This document shows positions 10,700 through 21,558 of a stretch of 64,000 nucleotides of DNA, piece by piece (positions within the stretch are counted from its first letter, which is position 1; each line of letters opens with the position of its first letter). Source of the DNA: Hordeum vulgare subsp. vulgare. Taxonomy: Eukaryota > Streptophyta > Magnoliopsida > Poales > Poaceae. The notes beneath the pieces are model-generated. The model was not told the DNA's origin. It ran no database searches and saw nothing but the letters and a program-made list of their open reading frames with translations. Both the position numbers and the translations under genes were made by a program. The DNA lies in the NCBI RefSeq assembly GCF_904849725.1, contig NC_058524.1, positions 547,835,763 through 547,899,762 of the forward strand. The letters run 5' to 3'.

Positions 10700-13600
10700 T
10701 TATGCTATAGCTCTACGGTATTTGATACGTTCCTAGAGAAAATATGGTTGAAAGATAGAAGTAGCAATTATGCGGACTCGGTCCGTTAACTGAGGATTGT
10801 CCTCATTGCTAAGCAGAAGGCTTATGTCCCTAATGCGCCGCTTGGTGTGCTGAACCCCAAGCATGATCTGTGGATGTTGCGAACATCCGACATACACGTT
10901 TTTGATAACTACATGATAGTTCAGTGCATATTGCTTGAACGACTTAGAATTGAGGCGTTAAAGACGTTTCGAACGTCGCGAGACATACGTAATGATCCAA
11001 GAGATGAAATTGGGATTCATGCTCATGCCCTTGTTGAGAGGTATGAGACTTCCGACAAGATTATTTGTCTGCAAAGTGAAGGAGAAGAGCTCAATCGTTG
11101 AACATGTGCTCACATTGTCTGAGTACTACAATCGCTTGAATCGAGTGGGAATTGATCTTCCAGATGAGACATTGATAGTTCTCCAAAGTCGCTAACACCA
11201 AGCTACTAGAGCTTCGTGATGAGCTATAACATATCAAGGATGGATATGATGATCCTTGAGACATTCGCGATGTTTGACACTGCGAAAGTAGAAATTGAAA
11301 AGGAGCATCAATTGTTTATGGTTTTAAAACCGCTAGTTTCAAGAAGGGAAAGGGCATGAAGGGATACTTCATTAAACGGCAAACCAGTTGTTGCTCTAGT
11401 GAAGAGACCCAAGGTTGAACCCAAACCCGAGACTAAGTACTTCTGTAATGAGGGGAATAGTCACTGAAGAGGAACTACCCTAGATACTTGCTAGATAAGA
11501 AGGATGGCAAAGTGAATAGAAGAATATTGGATATACATGATATTGGTGTGTACTTTACTAGTACTCCTAGTAGCACCAGGGTATTAGATACCGATTCGAT
11601 TGCTAAGTGTTAGCAACTCGAAATGAAAGCTACGAATTAAACGGAGACTAGCTAAAGGCAAGGCGACGATGTGTGTTGGAAGTGTTTCCAAGGTTGGTAT
11701 GATCAAACATCGCACCCTCCCTCTACCATCGAGATTACTGTTAAACCTAAATATTTGTTATTTGATGTTTGTGTTGAGCATAGACATGATTAGATTATGT
11801 TAATGGCAATACGATTATTCATCTAAAGAGAATAATGGTTATTTTGTTTACCTGAATAACACCTTCAATGTTCTTGCACCTAGAATGAATGGTTTATTGA
11901 ATCTCGATCATAGTGATACACATGTTCATAATATTGTTGCCAAAAGATACAAAGTAGTAATAATAGTACCACTTACTTGTGGCACTGCTGCTTGAGTCGT
12001 ATTGGTATAAAATGCATGAAGAAGCTCCATGCTGATGGATCTTTGTACTCACTCATTTTTTGAAACGTTTGAGACATGCAAACCATGCCTGTTGGTATAA
12101 ACGCATGAAGAAACTCCATGCGGATGGATCGTTTGGACTCACTTGATTTTTGAATCACTTGAGACATGCAAATCATACCACGTGGGCAAGACGACTGAAG
12201 ACCTCATTTTGCTGTGAGATGGAACAAGAAGGTAACTTGTTGGAAGTAATACATTTTGATGTATACAGTCCAATGAGTACTGAGGCACGCAATGGATATC
12301 ATTATGTTCTTACTTCACAGATGATTTGAGTAGATACTAGTGTATTTACTTGATGAAACACAAATCTGAATTATTGAAAGGTTCAAGTAATTTTAGAGTG
12401 AAGTTGAAGATCATCGTGACAAGAGGATAATATGTCTACGATGTGATCGTGGAGGTAAACATATATATCTCAGTTACGAGTTTGGTAAACATTTAAGACA
12501 ATGTGAAAATTATTTCACGTGAAAAATGTTTCACAACTCATGCCACCTGGAACACCATAGTCTGATGGTGTGTCCGTATATCATAGTCGTGCCTTATTAG
12601 ATATAGTGCATACTATGATATTTCTTATCAAATTATCACTATCGTGTATGGGTTAGACATTAAAGACAACCGCAATCACTTTAAAAAGGGCACCACGTAA
12701 TTCCTTTGAGATGACACCGTATGAACTATGGTTTAGAGAAACCTAAGCTATCATTTCTTAAAAGTTTGGGGTTGTGATGCTTATGTGAAACAGTTTTAGC
12801 TTGATAAGCTCGAACCCAAAGTGAATAAATGCATCTTCATAGGACACCCAAAACAATTGGGTATACCTCCTATCTCAGATCCGTAAGCAAAAGTGTTTGT
12901 TTCTAGAAACGGGTCCTTTCTCAAGGAAAGGTTTCTCTCGAAAGATTTGAGTGGGAGTATGGTGGATACTTGATGAGGTTATTTAACCATCACTTCAACC
13001 AGTGTATGGCAGGGCGCAGGAATTTGTTCCTGTGGTGCATACACCAATTGAAGTGGAAGCTTATGATAGTGATCATGAAGTTTTGGATCAAGTCACTGAC
13101 AAAACCTCGTAGGTGGACAAGGACGTGTACTACTACAGAGTGGTACGGTAATCCTGTCTTAGAGGTCATGTTGTTGGACAACAATGAACCTATGAGATAT
13201 GGAGAAGCGATGGTGGGCCCGGATTCTGACAAATGGCTGGAGGCCATGAAATCTGAGAGAGGATCCATGTATGAAAACAAAGTATAGACTTTGGAAGAAC
13301 CACTTGATGGTCATAAGACTATTAACTGTGAATGGATCTTTAAAAGGAAGACAGACGATGATGGTCAAAAGTCACCATTAAGAAAGCTCGACTTGTCGCA
13401 AAGGTGTTTCCGACAAAGTTCAAAGAGTTGACTACAATGACACTTTCTCACTCGTAGCGATGTTGACTGTCTGTTGGAATTATGTTAGCAGTTGCTACAT
13501 CATTTATGAAATCTTGCAGATAGGATGTCAAAAATAATGTTTCCTCGACGGTTTCCTTAAGGAAAGGTTGTATGTGATACGACCAGAAGATTTTGTCGAT

Positions 13601-14545
13601 CCTAAAGGGTGCTAACAAGTATGCAAAGCTTCAGCGATCCTTCTATGGACTGGAGCAAGCATCTCGGAATTGGAATATACACTTTGCTGAGATGATAAAA
13701 GTTTTTGGTTTTGTACAAAGTTTATAAGAAACTTGTGTTTTCAAAGAAGTGAGTGGGAGCACTATAGAATTTCTGATGAATATATGTGGTTGACATATTG
13801 TTGATCGGAAATAATGTAGAAATTCTGGAAAGCATAAAGGGTTGTTTGAAAGGAGTTTTTCAAAGGAAACCCTCGATGAGCTACTTGAACATTGAGCATC
13901 AAGATCTATGGAGATAGATCAAAGTGCTTAACAGAACTTTCAACAAAATGCATGCCTTGACAATTTTTTGAAAGTGTTCAAAATAGATCGCCAAAAGAAG
14001 GAGTTATTGGTTGTGTTATAAGGTGTGAATTCTTGAGTAAGACTCAAAAGCCCGACCACGACAGAAGAAAGAGAAAGGACAAAGGTCATCCCGTATGCTT
14101 CAGCTGTAGGATCTATAAGTATGCTATGCTATGTGTCGCACCTAAAGTGTGCCTTGCCATGAGTCAGTCAAGGGGTACAAGAGTGATCCAGGAATGGATC
14201 ACTCGATAATGGTCAAAGTTATCCTTAGTAACTTATGGACTAAGGAATTTTTCTCGATTATGGATGTGATTAAAGATTTTGTCGTAAAGGAGTTACATCG
14301 ATGCAAGCTTTGTCACTAATCCGGATGACTCTCAGTAGTAAACCGGATTCGTATAGTGGATCAGTCATTTGGAATAGTTCCAAATGGTGCATGGTAGCAG
14401 TATCTATATGAAGACATAGATATTTGTAAACTACACACGGATCTAAAAGGTTTAGACCCGTTGACTAATAAACCTCTCTCACAAGCAAGACATGATCAAA
14501 CTCCAGAACTGTATGGGTGTTGGATTCATTGCAATCACATAGTGA
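10700..14545 (+). pseudogene. Decayed gag-pol of Angela-3
   Basis: Fragments of the copia polyprotein appear in order but in shifting frames with many stops. They are gag (10847-11195), a broken zinc-knuckle/protease region (about 11400-11650), the pre-integrase and integrase region (about 11850-12700), and the RT start with EWYGNPVLEVMLLDNNEP, MVGPDSDKWLEAMKSE and GSMYENKV (13139-13287). The RT palm comes next, where the YVDD region has become a stop-containing frame near 13780, and then RNase H remnants to about 14540 (decayed counterpart of the DQHQNCMGVRF tail of Angela-2). No segment over about 105 codons stays open. Order and content match the intact Angela-2 frame, so the identification is firm although no product is possible. 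Confidence 0.8.
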
Positions 14546-14568
14546 TGTGAACTAGATTATTGACTCTA

Positions 14569-14583
14569 GTGCAAGTGAGAGAC
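14569..14583 (+). other. Polypurine tract of Angela-3
   Basis: gtgcaagtgagagac lies directly before the 3' LTR start. In Angela-2 the matching site is AAGTGGGAGAC. It primes plus-strand synthesis. Confidence 0.55.
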
Positions 14584-16350
14584 TGTTGGAAATATGCCCT
14601 AGAGGCAATAATAAATTGGTTATTATTATATTTTTTAGTTCATGATAATTGTCTATTATTCATGCTATAATTGTATTAACCGGAAATTGTAATACATGTG
14701 TGAATATATATATCACAATGTGTCCCTAGTGAGCCTCTAGTTGGCTAGCTCATTGATCAATAGATGATCATGGTTTCTTGATCATGGACATTGGATGTCA
14801 TTGATAACGGGATAACATCATTGGGGAATGATGTGATGGACAAGACCCAGTCCTAAGCACAGCACTAGATCGTGTTGTTCGTCTGCTAAACCTTTTCTGA
14901 TGTCAAGTATCATTTCCTTAGACCGTGAGATTCTGCAACTCCCGGATACCGTAGGAGTGTTTTGGGTGTACCAAACGTCACAACGTAACTGGGTGATTAT
15001 AAAGGTGCACTACGGGTATCTCCGAAAGTGTCTGTTGAGTAGTACGAATCGAGACTGGGATTTGTCACTCCGTGTGACGGAGAGGTATCTCTAGGCCCAC
15101 TCTGTAGAACATCATCATAATCAGCTCAGTGTAACTAAGGCGTTAGGCACGGGGTGATGTGCTATGGAATGAGTAAAGAGACTTACCGGTAACAAGATTG
15201 AACAAGGTATGGAGATACCGACGACCGAATCTCGGGCAAGTATCATACCGGTAGACAAAGGGAATTGCATACGGGATTGATTGAATCCTTGACATCGCGA
15301 TTCATCCGATGAGATCATCGTGGAACATGTGGGAACCAACATGGATATCCAGATCCCACTATTGGTAATTCGCCGGAGAGATGTCTCGGTCATGTCTGCA
15401 TGTCTCCCGAACCCGTAGGGTCTACACACTTAAGGTTCGATGACGCCAGGGTTATAGGGAAATAGTGTACATGGTTACCGAAGGTTGTTCAGAGTCCTGG
15501 ATCAGATCCCGGACGTCACGAGGAGTTCCGTAATGGTCCGGAGGTAAAGAATTATATATAGGAAGTGATGATTTGGTCACCGGAATTGTTTTGGGTGACA
15601 CCGGTAACATACTGGGACCACCGAAAGGGTTCCGGGGGTCCACCGGGAGGGGCCACCAGCCCCAAAGGCTGGCATGGGCCAAAAGGTGGAAGGGAACCAG
15701 CCCAGAGTGGGCTGGTGCGCCTCCCACCTAGGCCCAAGGCGCAGCAAGAGAGGGAAGGGGGCAAACCCTAGCGTAGATGGGCCCTAGGCCCATCAGAGGG
15801 CGCCACCCCTCCTCTCCTTGCCCTCGCAGCCACCTCCTGGCGCAGATGGGGCTGCCGCATCCCTTAGGGGTGGGAACCCTATGGGTGGGCATCTCCTCCC
15901 TCCCCCCCCTATATATAGTGGAGGTTCTGGTTGATTTGATATACACGAAATCTCTCTCTCGGCGCAGCCCTGCTCCTCCTCTTCCTCCTATTCCGCAGTG
16001 CTTGGCGAAGCCGTGTCGGAATACCTCATAGCTCCACCACCACCATGCCGTCGTGCTGCCGGAGCTCTCCCTCAACCTATCCCTCCTCCTTGCTAGATCA
16101 AGGCATGGGAGACGTCACCGTACTGTACGTGTGTTGAACTCGGAGGTGCCCTGATTCGGCACATAGATCGAAACCGACCACGATCTGAATCGCTGCGAGT
16201 ACGACTCCATCGACCACGTTCTAGTAACGCTTCCGCTTAACAATCTTCAAAGGTATGAAGATGCTCTACCCCATCACTCGTTTCCGGTCTCTCCATAGAT
16301 AGATCCTTGTTTGGCGTAAGAAAATTTTGAAAATACTACATTCCCCAACA
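14584..16350 (+). repeat. 3' LTR of Angela-3
   Basis: It pairs with 7704-9445 over its whole length (1767 bp) and has the same ends and TATA box (15909-15918). Differences between the two copies are easy to see by eye (for example gagcatctag against gagcctctag), which fits the decayed coding region. Confidence 0.9.
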
Positions 16351-16896
16351 CTTACCTATATATCAATCTTCGTTTCTGGAACATTCTGAAACTCTTCATG
16401 ACTCCCGGATCTCATCCAAGACTCCGAACAACCTTCGGTCATCAACATACATAACTCAACTATATCGAAATGTCACCGAACCTAAAGTGTGCAGACCCTG
16501 CGGGTTCGAGAACTATTTAGACATGACCGAGACATTCTCCGGTCAATAACCAATAGCGGGACCTGGATACCCATATTGGCTCCTACTTATTCTTCAAAGG
16601 TCTTTATCGGTTGAACCTCTATGTCAAGGATTTAGTTAATAATGTATGTTGTTCCCTTTGCCCATCGGTATATTACTTGCTCGAGATTCGATCGTCGGTA
16701 TCTCTATACCTAGTTCAATCTCGTTACCGGCAAGTCTCTTTACTCGTTCCGTAATACAAGATCATGTGACTAACTCTTTAGTCACATTGCTTGCAAGCTT
16801 GTTGTGATGTTGTATTTACCAAGTGGGCCCTGAGATGCCTCTCCGTCACACGGAGTGACAAATCACAGTCTTGATCCATGCCAACTCAACACACAC
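16351..16896 (-). repeat. Angela-1 3' LTR, right piece
   Basis: It continues the Angela-1 LTR from 7703, matching Angela-2 LTR positions from about 59630 to 60172 (for example gtgtgcagaccctgcgggtt in both). It then stops where gypsy-2 begins. The remaining part of the LTR, corresponding to about 60172-60619, is absent on both sides of gypsy-2, so sequence was deleted at this insertion. Confidence 0.8.
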
Positions 16897-17130
16897 TGAT
16901 ATGTCTCCAACGTATCTACTTTTCCAAACTCTTTTGCCCTTGTTTTGGACTATAATTTGCATGATTTGAATGGAACTAACCTGGACTGGCGCTGTTTTCA
17001 GCAGAATTGCCTTGGTGTTATTTTTGTGCAGAAATCAAAGTTCTCCAAACGTCCTGAAAATTTATGGGGAGCAGTTTTGGAAAATATCAAAAATACCTGC
17101 GCCAGGATCCACCTCATGGGCTGGGCCAGT

Positions 17131-17192
17131 GGGCCACAAGCCCCTGCTCCGCCACCACCCCCTGGTGGCGGTGGGCAGGCTTGTGGGGCCCA
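17131..17192 (+). promoter_or_regulatory. GC-rich hairpin in the gypsy-2 5' LTR
   Basis: The arms gggccacaagcccctgc and gggcaggcttgtggggccc pair, and inside them ccgccacca pairs with tggtggcgg, leaving a small C-rich loop. It stands about 30 bases before the TATA-like ctctataag. The other LTR has the same structure at 25602-25664. Confidence 0.6.
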
Positions 17193-18009
17193 CAGGCACC
17201 TGCCGCCCCCAACTCCAGCTCTATAAGTTGTCTTTCGTCCCAGAAAAAATAAAAAGAGAAGTTTTCGTTGCGTTTTCGATACAGAGGCGCCGCCACCACC
17301 TGTTCTTCATCCGGAGGGCAGATCTGGAGTCCGTCTTGGGCTCCGGAGAGGGGAAATCGTCGCCATCGTCATCATTAACCTTCTTCCCTCTCCAATTCCA
17401 TGAAGCTCTTCGTCGTTCGTGAGTAATCTATTCGTAGGCTCGCTCGGCAGTGATGAGTAGGATGAGATGTATCATGTAATCGAGTTAGTTTTGATGGGGA
17501 TTGATCCCTAGTATCCACTATGTTCTGAGATTTGATGTTGCTACTACTTTGCCATGCTTAATGCTTGTCACTAGGGCCCGAGTGCCACGATTTCAGATCT
17601 GAAATTATTATGTTGTCACCAATATATGTGTGTTTTAGATCCGCTCTTGCAAGTTGTAGTTACCTACTATGTGTTATGATCCGGCAACCCCGGAGTGAAA
17701 ATAACCGGAACCACTCCCGGTGATGACCATAGTTTGAGGAGTTCATGTGTTCACCAAGAGCTAATGCGTTGGTCCGGTTCTTCATTAAAAGGAGAACCTT
17801 AATATCCCGTAGTTTCCTTTTGGACCCCGCTGCCACAGGAGGGATGGACAATAGATGGCATGCAAGTTCTTTTCCCTAAGCACGTATGACGACACATGGT
17901 ATGCATGCCTACATCACATTGACGAACGGGAGCTAGCCACTTATCTCTCCGTGTTATAGCTGTTGCATGATGAATATCATCCAAACAAATCACCGACCCA
18001 TTGCCTACG

Positions 18010-18280
18010 AGTTTGTCCTACTGTTGCTACTGCTGTTACTTGTCTTGCTCTGCTGCTGCTACTACTGTTGCTACTGTTGTTACTTGTCTTGCTCTGCTGC
18101 TACTACTGTTGCTACTACTGTCGTTACTTGTCTTGCTCTGCTGCTACTGCTGCTACTACTGTCGCTTGCTACTGTCGCTACTTGCTACTATTGTCACTAC
18201 TGATGTTCCTTGCCGCTGCTATTGCTCGTTACACTGCCGTTACTCGCTACTTTGCTGTTACTACTGTGCTTGCAGATACT
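18010..18280 (+). repeat. Trinucleotide-rich (CTG/TTG/CTA) tract in the gypsy-2 LTR
   Basis: Degenerate repeats of ctgttgctact and ttacttgtcttgctctg, with a second copy at about 26480-26750. The two copies differ in repeat count at several places, as expected for slippage. Confidence 0.8.
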
Positions 18281-18438
18281 AATCTTTCAAGTGCGGTTGA
18301 ATCTGACAAATTCAGCTGCTAATACTTGAGAGTATACTCTCACCTCCTGACTAGCTTACCTACAAATTTGGGTCGAATACTCTACCCTCGAAAACTGCTG
18401 CGAACCCACGCGCTGGTGGGCCATCAACAACATTCTTC

Positions 18439-18614
18439 CAGTTTCATTGTCGGGGAGTGCTATCAGCATTCTTCTGGTGCCGTTGCAGGAGAAGGTTAGT
18501 TGTTATAAGCATTCGTCTAGCTAACGCCAGAGATTGCAGGATCAGCCCTTTTCTGGAGCCATTGCCAGGGAAGCACAGCTGACGTCAGCGTTTTTCTGGC
18601 GCTGTTGCCAGGGA
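18439..18614 (+). other. Ladder of four primer-site-like motifs after the gypsy-2 LTR
   Basis: Four degenerate copies of the tRNA-Asp primer site TGGCGCCGTTGCCGGGGA lie at 18439-18456, 18475-18492 (TGGTGCCGTTGCAGGAGA), 18554-18571 (TGGAGCCATTGCCAGGGA) and 18597-18614 (TGGCGCTGTTGCCAGGGA). The first is in the normal place, 12 bases after the LTR, but is the most decayed. The last is the closest match, with 16 of 18. The same four follow the second LTR. Confidence 0.7.
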
Positions 18615-18664
18615 GGTATTGCTATATTCTATGAGTCAGTTGGGATTTATATCTGCTGATCACT

Positions 18665-19195
18665 ATGAAGAATCTGAAGGATCCAAAGACCAAAGTCTTG
18701 CCCTCAACTACGAGGGGAGGTAAGGAATTGCCATCTAGCTCTGCACTTGATTCACCTTCAGTTATGAGTAAGTTTGCGACATCACCTCCTGCTAGAAATC
18801 TTGATATGTCGCCGGTGCTTGATGATGCTTGTGATACTACTTCTAGAGATGCTATGCTTGATACTATGCCTGATGATGTTATTCTTGATACTATGCCTGA
18901 TGATGCTATGCTTGATACTATGCTTGATACTAGTAGAGATGCTATGCCTGATACTGCTAGAGATGCTATGCTTGATACTGCTTTGCTTGATGATGCTAGA
19001 GATGCTATTTTGCTTGATGATGCTATGCTTGATACTGCTAGAGATACTCCTTTGCCTGATGTTCCACTAGGAGTCTTCCTTGATGCTCATATTGCTAGAG
19101 TTACTCCCAATGCTCGTGATGCTTCTGAAACAACCGATGCTATTGTGATAGAACCTGCATTTGCTCCTGTTAGATCTAGCTCTCCTATATATTAA
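18665..19195 (+). pseudogene. N-terminal extension of gypsy-2 gag, with Asp/Met-rich repeats
   Basis: A 176-codon frame starts soon after the primer-site region. Its first 55 residues are of mixed composition, followed by a low-complexity stretch of DAMLDT- and DDAMLDTM-type units (about residues 57-137, DNA 18830-19075). A TAA at 19193-19195 ends it, but the same frame continues with LPDIPEGYVMEGERAEDFLA to about 19320, where the reading frame shifts into gag. It was therefore probably the N-terminal part of one gag protein, now split by a stop and a short deletion. The repeat region should slip easily. Its function is unknown. Confidence 0.55.
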
Positions 19196-19322
19196 TTGCC
19201 TGATATACCTGAGGGTTACGTTATGGAGGGAGAGAGAGCTGAGGATTTTCTTGCGTGTAAGGATGCCTATGACGCTGAGAAATTAGTGCTCAAGTGGAAG
19301 GAAAAAATCTCGGGAAGTTAGG

Positions 19323-20366
19323 ATGAAAAATGATCTGAAGTTTGCCACTTCGCCTATCTTTGTCACCAATAAGGATTATGAATTCTCTGTCGACCCTGAG
19401 ATAATCTCTCTAGTCGAATCTGATCCTTTTCACGGTTATGAGTCTGAGACGGTCATAGCCCATCTTGCCAAACTATCTGAAATAGCCAACCTTTTCACTG
19501 ATGAGGAGAAGATCCGTCACTACTATATCCTTAAGTTGTTTCCTTTCTCTCTAAAGGATGATGCTAAAGCCTGGTTCACCTCTCTTGCTCCTGGATGTGT
19601 GCATAGTCCCCAGGAGATGGTCTATTACTTCGGTGAGAAATATTTCCCTGCCCATAAGAAGCAAGCTGCCATGCAGGAAATATACAACTTTGCTCAACTC
19701 CAAGAAGAGAGTCTTCCACAAGCTTGGGGGAGGCTCGTCCAGCTACAGAATGCTCTGCCTGATCACCCTCTTAAGAAGAACGAGATACTTGATATCCTCT
19801 ATAACGGACTTACCGATGCCTCTAGAGACCACCTAGATAGTTGTGTCGGTTGTGTTTTTAGGGAACGAACTGTAGAACAAGTTGAGACCCTACTGAATAA
19901 CCTCTTGATCAACGATAATGCTTGGACTATTCCCGAACCACCTCCTAAGCCAACTCCTAAGAAAAGAGGTATTCTATTCCTCAGTCCCGAAGATATGCAA
20001 GAAGCAAAGAAATCTATACAAGAGAAAGGCATTAGATCTAAAGATGTCAAGAATCTACCACCTATTGAAGAGATCCACGGTCTCGATAACCCGAGACAGG
20101 TAGTAGAAGTGAATTCTCTGTGTAGGTTTGACGAGAGTGATATTCCTTTTGATAAACCTGCTAACCTATACTTTGATGAATTTGACAACTTTGTTGCCAA
20201 ACAACAGAGTTTCAATGATTATATTAGCAGACATTTGGAACAAAGTACTCGTATGCTTAGCCATCTAAGTGCTTGTGTAGACAGAAATGTCAATGCTCTG
20301 AAGGTTGTGAGTAAACATGCCTCTATGATTACTACTCAGGTAGAACAAGTACTTAAAGCTCAATGA
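19323..20366 (+). CDS. gag: Gypsy-2 gag (capsid) protein
   Basis: This 347-residue frame contains the plant retrotransposon gag domain. KLFPFSLKDDAKAWFTSL is at about residues 63-80, YFPAHKKQAAMQEIYNF near 104-120, then SLPQAWGRLVQLQNALP and the LDSCVGCVF helix near 178. It forms the particle that carries the element RNA. The C-terminal third (from about 230) is charged and predicted helical by composition (DRNVNALKVVSKHASM). The methionine at 19323 follows a damaged join with the upstream frame, so the native start was further upstream. It ends 44 bases before the protease frame, in another phase. Confidence 0.8.
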   Translation: MKNDLKFATSPIFVTNKDYEFSVDPEIISLVESDPFHGYESETVIAHLAKLSEIANLFTDEEKIRHYYILKLFPFSLKDDAKAWFTSLAPGCVHSPQEMVYYFGEKYFPAHKKQAAMQEIYNFAQLQEESLPQAWGRLVQLQNALPDHPLKKNEILDILYNGLTDASRDHLDSCVGCVFRERTVEQVETLLNNLLINDNAWTIPEPPPKPTPKKRGILFLSPEDMQEAKKSIQEKGIRSKDVKNLPPIEEIHGLDNPRQVVEVNSLCRFDESDIPFDKPANLYFDEFDNFVAKQQSFNDYISRHLEQSTRMLSHLSACVDRNVNALKVVSKHASMITTQVEQVLKAQ

Positions 20367-20409
20367 ATTAAATGACAACTCTGTCAGAGTCATTACTAGA
20401 GGAGGAAAA

Positions 20410-21558
20410 ATGACCCAGGAACCTTTGTATCCTGAAGGTCATCCTAAGAGAATTGATCAAGATTCTCGAGGAATCAATGCTGATACACCTAGTCATCGTA
20501 AGGAGAAGAAGAAGGATGATAGAAACCTGCACGCCAGTTCGCCAAATACTATCACACCTGAAGAACCTAATGATATTTATGCGTCTGATGCAGAAACACA
20601 ATCAGGTGATGAACATGAACCTGGTGACAACATGGACAGTGATGTTCATAATAATGCTCAACCTAGCCATGATGAGGATGTGGAGATTGAACCTACGGTT
20701 AATCCTGATAATCCACAACCTAAGAAATACGACAAGAATGACTTTACTCCTAGGAAGCATTGTAAAGAAAGAGAGCCATGGGTTCAGAGACCTATGCCCT
20801 TTCCTCCTAAGCCATCCAAGAAAAAGGATGATGAGGATTTTGAGTGCTTCGTTGAGATGATAAGACCCGTCTTTCTGCAGATGCGGTTAACTGATATGCT
20901 CAAGATGTCTCCATATGCCAAGTACATGAAAGATATCGTGACTAATAAATGGAATATACCAGATCTTGAGATCTCCACCATGCTTGCCAACTACACTTTT
21001 AAAGGTGGAACTCCTAAGAAACTTGGTGATCCCGGAGTGCCCACTATACCTTGCTCTATTAAAGGAAACTACGTAAGAACTGCCTTATGTGACCTTGGAG
21101 CCGATGTTAGTGTTATGCCGCTTTCTCTTTATCGTAGACTTGAGTTGGATAAGTTGACACCCAATAAAATTTCTCTGCAAATGGCCGACAAATCAACTGC
21201 TTTCCCTATCGGCATTTGCGAGGATGTGCCTGTTGTGGTTGCTACTACCACTATCTTAACAGACTTTGTTATCTTGGATATTCCCGAGGACGATGCCATG
21301 GCTATCATCCTTGGAAGACCCTTTTTAAACACGGCAGGGGCTGTTATAGATTGCAACAAAGGCAATTTCACTTTCCATGTCAACGGTAACGAGCACACAC
21401 TGCACTTTCCGAAGAAACGATATCAAGTACATTGCATCAATGCTATCGAAAAGACTTCATCGATTCTTATTGGGAGCTCTGAATGCCCTATTCCTCGTGT
21501 CAAGATGAAGTATGATTTTCTTGTTGGGGAGATTCATATCCCCATTGAGGTGACTTAG
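20410..21558 (+). CDS. Gypsy-2 acidic linker and aspartic protease
   Basis: The 382-residue frame has an acidic, Asn/Asp/Pro-rich first 125 residues, then a basic patch (KPSKKKDDEDFECF). A pepsin-like retroviral protease domain follows: TALCDLGADVSVMPLSLYRR at about residues 218-237, and AIILGRPFLNTAGAVIDCNKG near 297-317. The catalytic DLGA motif has the aspartate. It would cleave gag. The frame stops at 21558 shortly after the protease. In an autonomous relative (gypsy-1) this is where RT begins, but here no RT-like frame follows in any phase. The element is therefore a gag-protease unit that would need polymerase in trans. Confidence 0.8.
   Translation: MTQEPLYPEGHPKRIDQDSRGINADTPSHRKEKKKDDRNLHASSPNTITPEEPNDIYASDAETQSGDEHEPGDNMDSDVHNNAQPSHDEDVEIEPTVNPDNPQPKKYDKNDFTPRKHCKEREPWVQRPMPFPPKPSKKKDDEDFECFVEMIRPVFLQMRLTDMLKMSPYAKYMKDIVTNKWNIPDLEISTMLANYTFKGGTPKKLGDPGVPTIPCSIKGNYVRTALCDLGADVSVMPLSLYRRLELDKLTPNKISLQMADKSTAFPIGICEDVPVVVATTTILTDFVILDIPEDDAMAIILGRPFLNTAGAVIDCNKGNFTFHVNGNEHTLHFPKKRYQVHCINAIEKTSSILIGSSECPIPRVKMKYDFLVGEIHIPIEVT

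Larger units (their letters stand above)
7704..16350 (+). mobile_element. Angela-3: complete but decayed copia retrotransposon (BARE1/WIS/Angela group)
   Basis: Two LTRs in direct orientation (7704-9445 and 14584-16350) begin TGTTGGAAATATG and end CCCCAACA. Between them are a degenerate Met-tRNA primer site, a leader, remnants of gag-pol and a purine-rich tract. The flanks cttag (7699-7703) and cttac (16351-16355) are a 5-bp target duplication with one change. On either side the interrupted LTR of Angela-1 can be joined. The element lies opposite in strand to its Angela-1 host. No long open frame is left, so it is older than Angela-2. Confidence 0.9.
16897..18426 (+). repeat. Left (5') LTR of gypsy-2
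   Basis: The LTR runs from TGATATGTCTCC (CpG decayed; TGATACG in the other copy) to GGGCCATCA. It includes the hairpin at 17131-17192, a possible TATA (ctctataag, about 17219-17227), a possible splice donor (cgttcgtgagtaa near 17413) and a trinucleotide-rich tract at about 18010-18280. Frames with runs of leucine there are translations of that tract. Confidence 0.9.

Noticed and set aside
17963..18322. Leucine-rich frames that look like signal peptides or membrane proteins (also at 26436-26802)
   Set aside because: They are translations of the CTG/TTG/CTA tract in the gypsy-2 LTR and are open in several frames at once.
18439..18614. Regularly spaced repeats that might be a CRISPR-like array
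   Set aside because: The units match the tRNA-Asp primer site, spacing is uneven (36, 79, 43) and the genome is a plant nuclear one.
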